From Nocardia sp. alder85J (GTDB lineage: Bacteria > Actinomycetota > Actinomycetes > Mycobacteriales > Mycobacteriaceae), in NCBI RefSeq assembly GCF_020176955.2, contig NZ_JAIUCZ020000005.1, forward strand, positions 372,001-436,000: a stretch of 64,000 nucleotides of DNA. The letters are read 5' to 3'. Below are positions 62,156-64,000 of the stretch, one piece after another (the stretch's first letter is position 1; each line of letters starts with the position of its first letter). The notes beneath the pieces are model-generated. The model was given only the letters and a program-made list of their open reading frames with translations. It was not told the DNA's origin and made no database searches. Position numbers and translations under genes: made by a program.

Positions 62156-63697
62156 TCACGCGGAACAGCCCGTGTCGCAGCCCGCGGCGGCCGCGACCGG
62201 TTCCGGGGCGCCGATGCGCGGCAGGCCCAGGCCGACGCCGACCGGGGCCGTCTTCGGGGTGATGCCGCGCTCGTGGGCGTCGCCGGCGCGGGTGCGGCGG
62301 TGGTCGCGGACCTCGCTGTCGGCGATCAGGTGATGCGGCGCGGCGCCGGTGATCTCGACGGTGACCAGGTCGCCGGGGCGGATCGCGGACTCCCCCGGAC
62401 CGGGCCGGAAATGCACCAGCCGCCCGTCGCGGGCCCGGCCGCTCATCCGGGCGGTGGCCGCGTTCTTCTTGCCGGCGCCCTCGGCGACCAGCAGTTCCAC
62501 CGCGGTGCCGAGCAGCGCGCGGTTGGCGTCCAGCGAGATCTCCTCCTGGAGGGCGATCAGCCGGTCGTAGCGCTCCTGGACGACCGCCTTGGGCACCTGA
62601 TCGGCCATCGTCGCGGCCGGGGTGCCGGGCCGGATCGAGTACTGGAAGGTGAACGCGCTGGTGAACCGGGCTCGCCGCACCACATCCAGGGTCTCCTGGA
62701 AGTCCTCCTCGGTCTCACCGGGGAAGCCGACGATGATGTCGGTGGTGATCGCGGCGTGCGGCATGGCGGCCCGCACCTTCTCGATGATGCCGAGGTAGCG
62801 CTCCTTGCGGTAGGAGCGGCGCATCGCCTTCAGCACCCGGTCGGAACCGGATTGCAGCGGCATGTGCAACTGCGGGCACACGTTCGGGGTCTCGGCCATC
62901 GCCTCGATGACGTCCTCGGTGAACTCCGCCGGATGCGGGGAGGTGAACCGGACGCGTTCCAGGCCCTCGATACCGCCGCAGGCGCGCAGCAGTTTCGCGA
63001 AGGCGCCGCGGTCGCGGGTCTGCTCGTCGGAGACGTCCGCGAAGTTGACGCCGTAGGAGTTCACGTTCTGACCGAGCAGCGTGACCTCGAGGACGCCCTG
63101 TTCGACCAGGGCCTGCACCTCGGCGAGCACATCGCCGGGGCGGCGGTCGACCTCCTTGCCGCGCAGCGACGGCACGATGCAGAAGGTGCAGGTGTTGTTG
63201 CAGCCGACCGAGATGGACACCCAGCCCGCGTACGCCGATTCCCGCCTGGCCGGCAGCGTCGACGGGAACGCCTCCAGCGACTCCAGGATCTCGACCTGCG
63301 CCTCCTCGTTGTGCCGGGCGCGTTCCAGCAGCACCGGCAGCGAGCCGATGTTGTGGGTGCCGAACACCACGTCCACCCAGGGCGCGCGGCGCACGACGGT
63401 GTCACGATCCTTCTGCGCCAGGCAGCCACCGACGGCGATCTGCATCCCGGGCCGCCCGGCCTTGATCGGGGCGAGGTGGCCGAGGGTGCCGTAGAGCTTG
63501 TTGTCGGCGTTCTCCCGGACCGCGCAGGTGTTGAACACCACCAGGTCGGCCCCGGCGCCGGGTTCGGCCTTCGCGTATCCGGCGTCCTCGAGCAGGCCCG
63601 ACAATCGCTCGGAGTCGTGCACGTTCATCTGACAGCCGTAGGTGCGCACCTCGTAGGTCCGCACGACGCTCGGCGACGAGGCGCTGGACGAATTCAC
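62156..63697 (-). CDS. miaB: tRNA-2-methylthio-N6-dimethylallyladenosine synthase MiaB
   Basis: A radical-SAM enzyme that adds a methylthio group to i6A37 made by MiaA. 513 residues. The N-terminal UPF0004 cluster domain has YGCQMNVHDS, VVFNTCAVREN and GGCLAQ (three cysteines), the radical SAM motif is GCNNTCTFCIVPSLRG (CxxxCxxC), and the TRAM domain with a Lys-rich entry (VELLVAEGAGKKNAAT) closes the fold. GTG at 63697 chosen because homology starts at RTYEVRTYGCQMN. A C-terminal extension of about 55 residues ends with two cysteines (GCDTGCSA), unusual. Confidence 0.97.
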   Translation of the reverse strand: MNSSSASSPSVVRTYEVRTYGCQMNVHDSERLSGLLEDAGYAKAEPGAGADLVVFNTCAVRENADNKLYGTLGHLAPIKAGRPGMQIAVGGCLAQKDRDTVVRRAPWVDVVFGTHNIGSLPVLLERARHNEEAQVEILESLEAFPSTLPARRESAYAGWVSISVGCNNTCTFCIVPSLRGKEVDRRPGDVLAEVQALVEQGVLEVTLLGQNVNSYGVNFADVSDEQTRDRGAFAKLLRACGGIEGLERVRFTSPHPAEFTEDVIEAMAETPNVCPQLHMPLQSGSDRVLKAMRRSYRKERYLGIIEKVRAAMPHAAITTDIIVGFPGETEEDFQETLDVVRRARFTSAFTFQYSIRPGTPAATMADQVPKAVVQERYDRLIALQEEISLDANRALLGTAVELLVAEGAGKKNAATARMSGRARDGRLVHFRPGPGESAIRPGDLVTVEITGAAPHHLIADSEVRDHRRTRAGDAHERGITPKTAPVGVGLGLPRIGAPEPVAAAAGCDTGCSA

Positions 63698-63761
63698 TCG
63701 TCCAGGGTATCGGGCGGGTAAACGGCCTGCTCCACCCGTAGCCGCCGACCGCCGGTCATGC

Positions 63762-63775
63762 GTGATCCGGATCAC
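63762..63775. promoter_or_regulatory. Perfect palindrome upstream of the ABC transporter gene
   Basis: GTGATCCGGATCAC is a perfect 14-base palindrome, 95 bases before the start of the amino-acid ABC transporter gene and in the gap between it and the divergent miaB. It may be an operator of either gene; the regulator is not known. Confidence 0.45.
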
Positions 63776-63870
63776 CAATGTCAAGGTATGGTTAAACCCG
63801 ATGGAACGGGTACTGTCGCCACCCCTGGAAGTTGCGCGAATCCAGTCGTTTCACCCTAAGGTCAAGGACC

Positions 63871-64000
63871 ATGACCGACGCTGCCGACGCGATATCCGGC
63901 ACCTCCACCGACGCCGCCGACGCGACCACCGCTGCCGACGCCGCACCGATGATCTCGATCCGCGCGGTGAACAAGCATTTCGGCAAGCTGCACGTGCTGC
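63871..64000 (+). CDS. gluA: Amino acid ABC transporter ATP-binding protein, N-terminus only
   Basis: Only the first 43 codons are in the window. After a 24-residue Ala/Thr/Asp-rich leader the protein begins MISIRAVNKHFGKLHVL, the typical start of the polar amino acid ABC ATPases (GluA/GlnQ type), whose Walker A lies just beyond the window. Next to miaB, as gluABCD is in corynebacteria and nocardiae, so a glutamate uptake ATPase is likely. ATG at 63871. The symbol rests on synteny and on these few residues. Confidence 0.75.
   Translation, partial: MTDAADAISGTSTDAADATTAADAAPMISIRAVNKHFGKLHVL

Overview
The window is very GC-rich with strong G/C preference at third codon positions and many GTG starts. 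The right end keeps the order hflX, dapF, miaA, Rv2728c-like gene, Rv2731-like DUF349 gene, Rv2732c-like gene, miaB known from Mycobacterium tuberculosis, followed by a gluA-type ABC ATPase. Together with WXG100-type proteins and a mycofactocin-type dehydrogenase, this points to a mycolic-acid actinomycete (Mycobacteriales), most likely Nocardia or a close relative. The genus is an inference; no rRNA or tRNA gene was seen.

Layout. (1) 1-6.1 kb: amidase (cut by the window edge) with a GntR regulator, VOC protein, AraC regulator, a small secreted protein behind a CRP-like site, pirin, and a VOC/CMD/GNAT operon with overlapping stops and starts. (2) 6.1-12.9 kb: first type VII-like locus, in which a 1569-residue protein with six FHA-like modules ends in an HEFGH metalloprotease domain, is followed by a small acidic candidate immunity protein, and faces a divergent WXG100-like protein. 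(3) 13-19 kb: SDR, a frameshifted MFS gene with its ArsR regulator and repeated operators, an ECF sigma factor with SnoaL-like tail, a mycothiol-dependent isomerase-like protein, an EEP-family nuclease or phosphatase. (4) 19-26.3 kb: two TetR-controlled groups of SDR, VOC, CMD, SnoaL-like, acyl-CoA dehydrogenase and phosphotransferase-DUF6285 genes, probably catabolism of an unidentified small molecule. (5) 26.4-28.3 kb: protein phosphatase and an MBL-fold hydrolase.

(6) 28.3-42.8 kb is the most unusual part: one minus-strand operon of five genes with every junction overlapping, encoding in order an LCAT-like lipase, a caspase-like/NACHT/WD40 protein, a pseudokinase-SF1 helicase fusion, a protein with two degenerate PLD-like modules, and a protein with a C-terminal HSP90/histidine-kinase type ATPase domain. 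The kinase-helicase plus PLD pair resembles the type I Mokosh anti-phage system (MkoA/MkoB), here built into a larger operon with two effector-like enzymes and a STAND sensor. I propose a composite conflict or immune system; function is untested.

(7) 43.4-45.3 kb: secreted TAP-like hydrolase and a small lipoprotein. (8) 45.3-51.8 kb: second type VII-like locus, a mirror-image paralogue of the first, with three FHA modules, a DUF1023-like hydrolase domain whose nucleophile elbow is broken, and no toxin-like C-terminus. Both WXG100-like partners carry a C-terminal metalloprotease-like domain whose HExxH is lost. (9) 51.8-64 kb: acyl-CoA dehydrogenase, acyltransferase, then the housekeeping block for tRNA modification, DAP/lysine synthesis and ribosome rescue.
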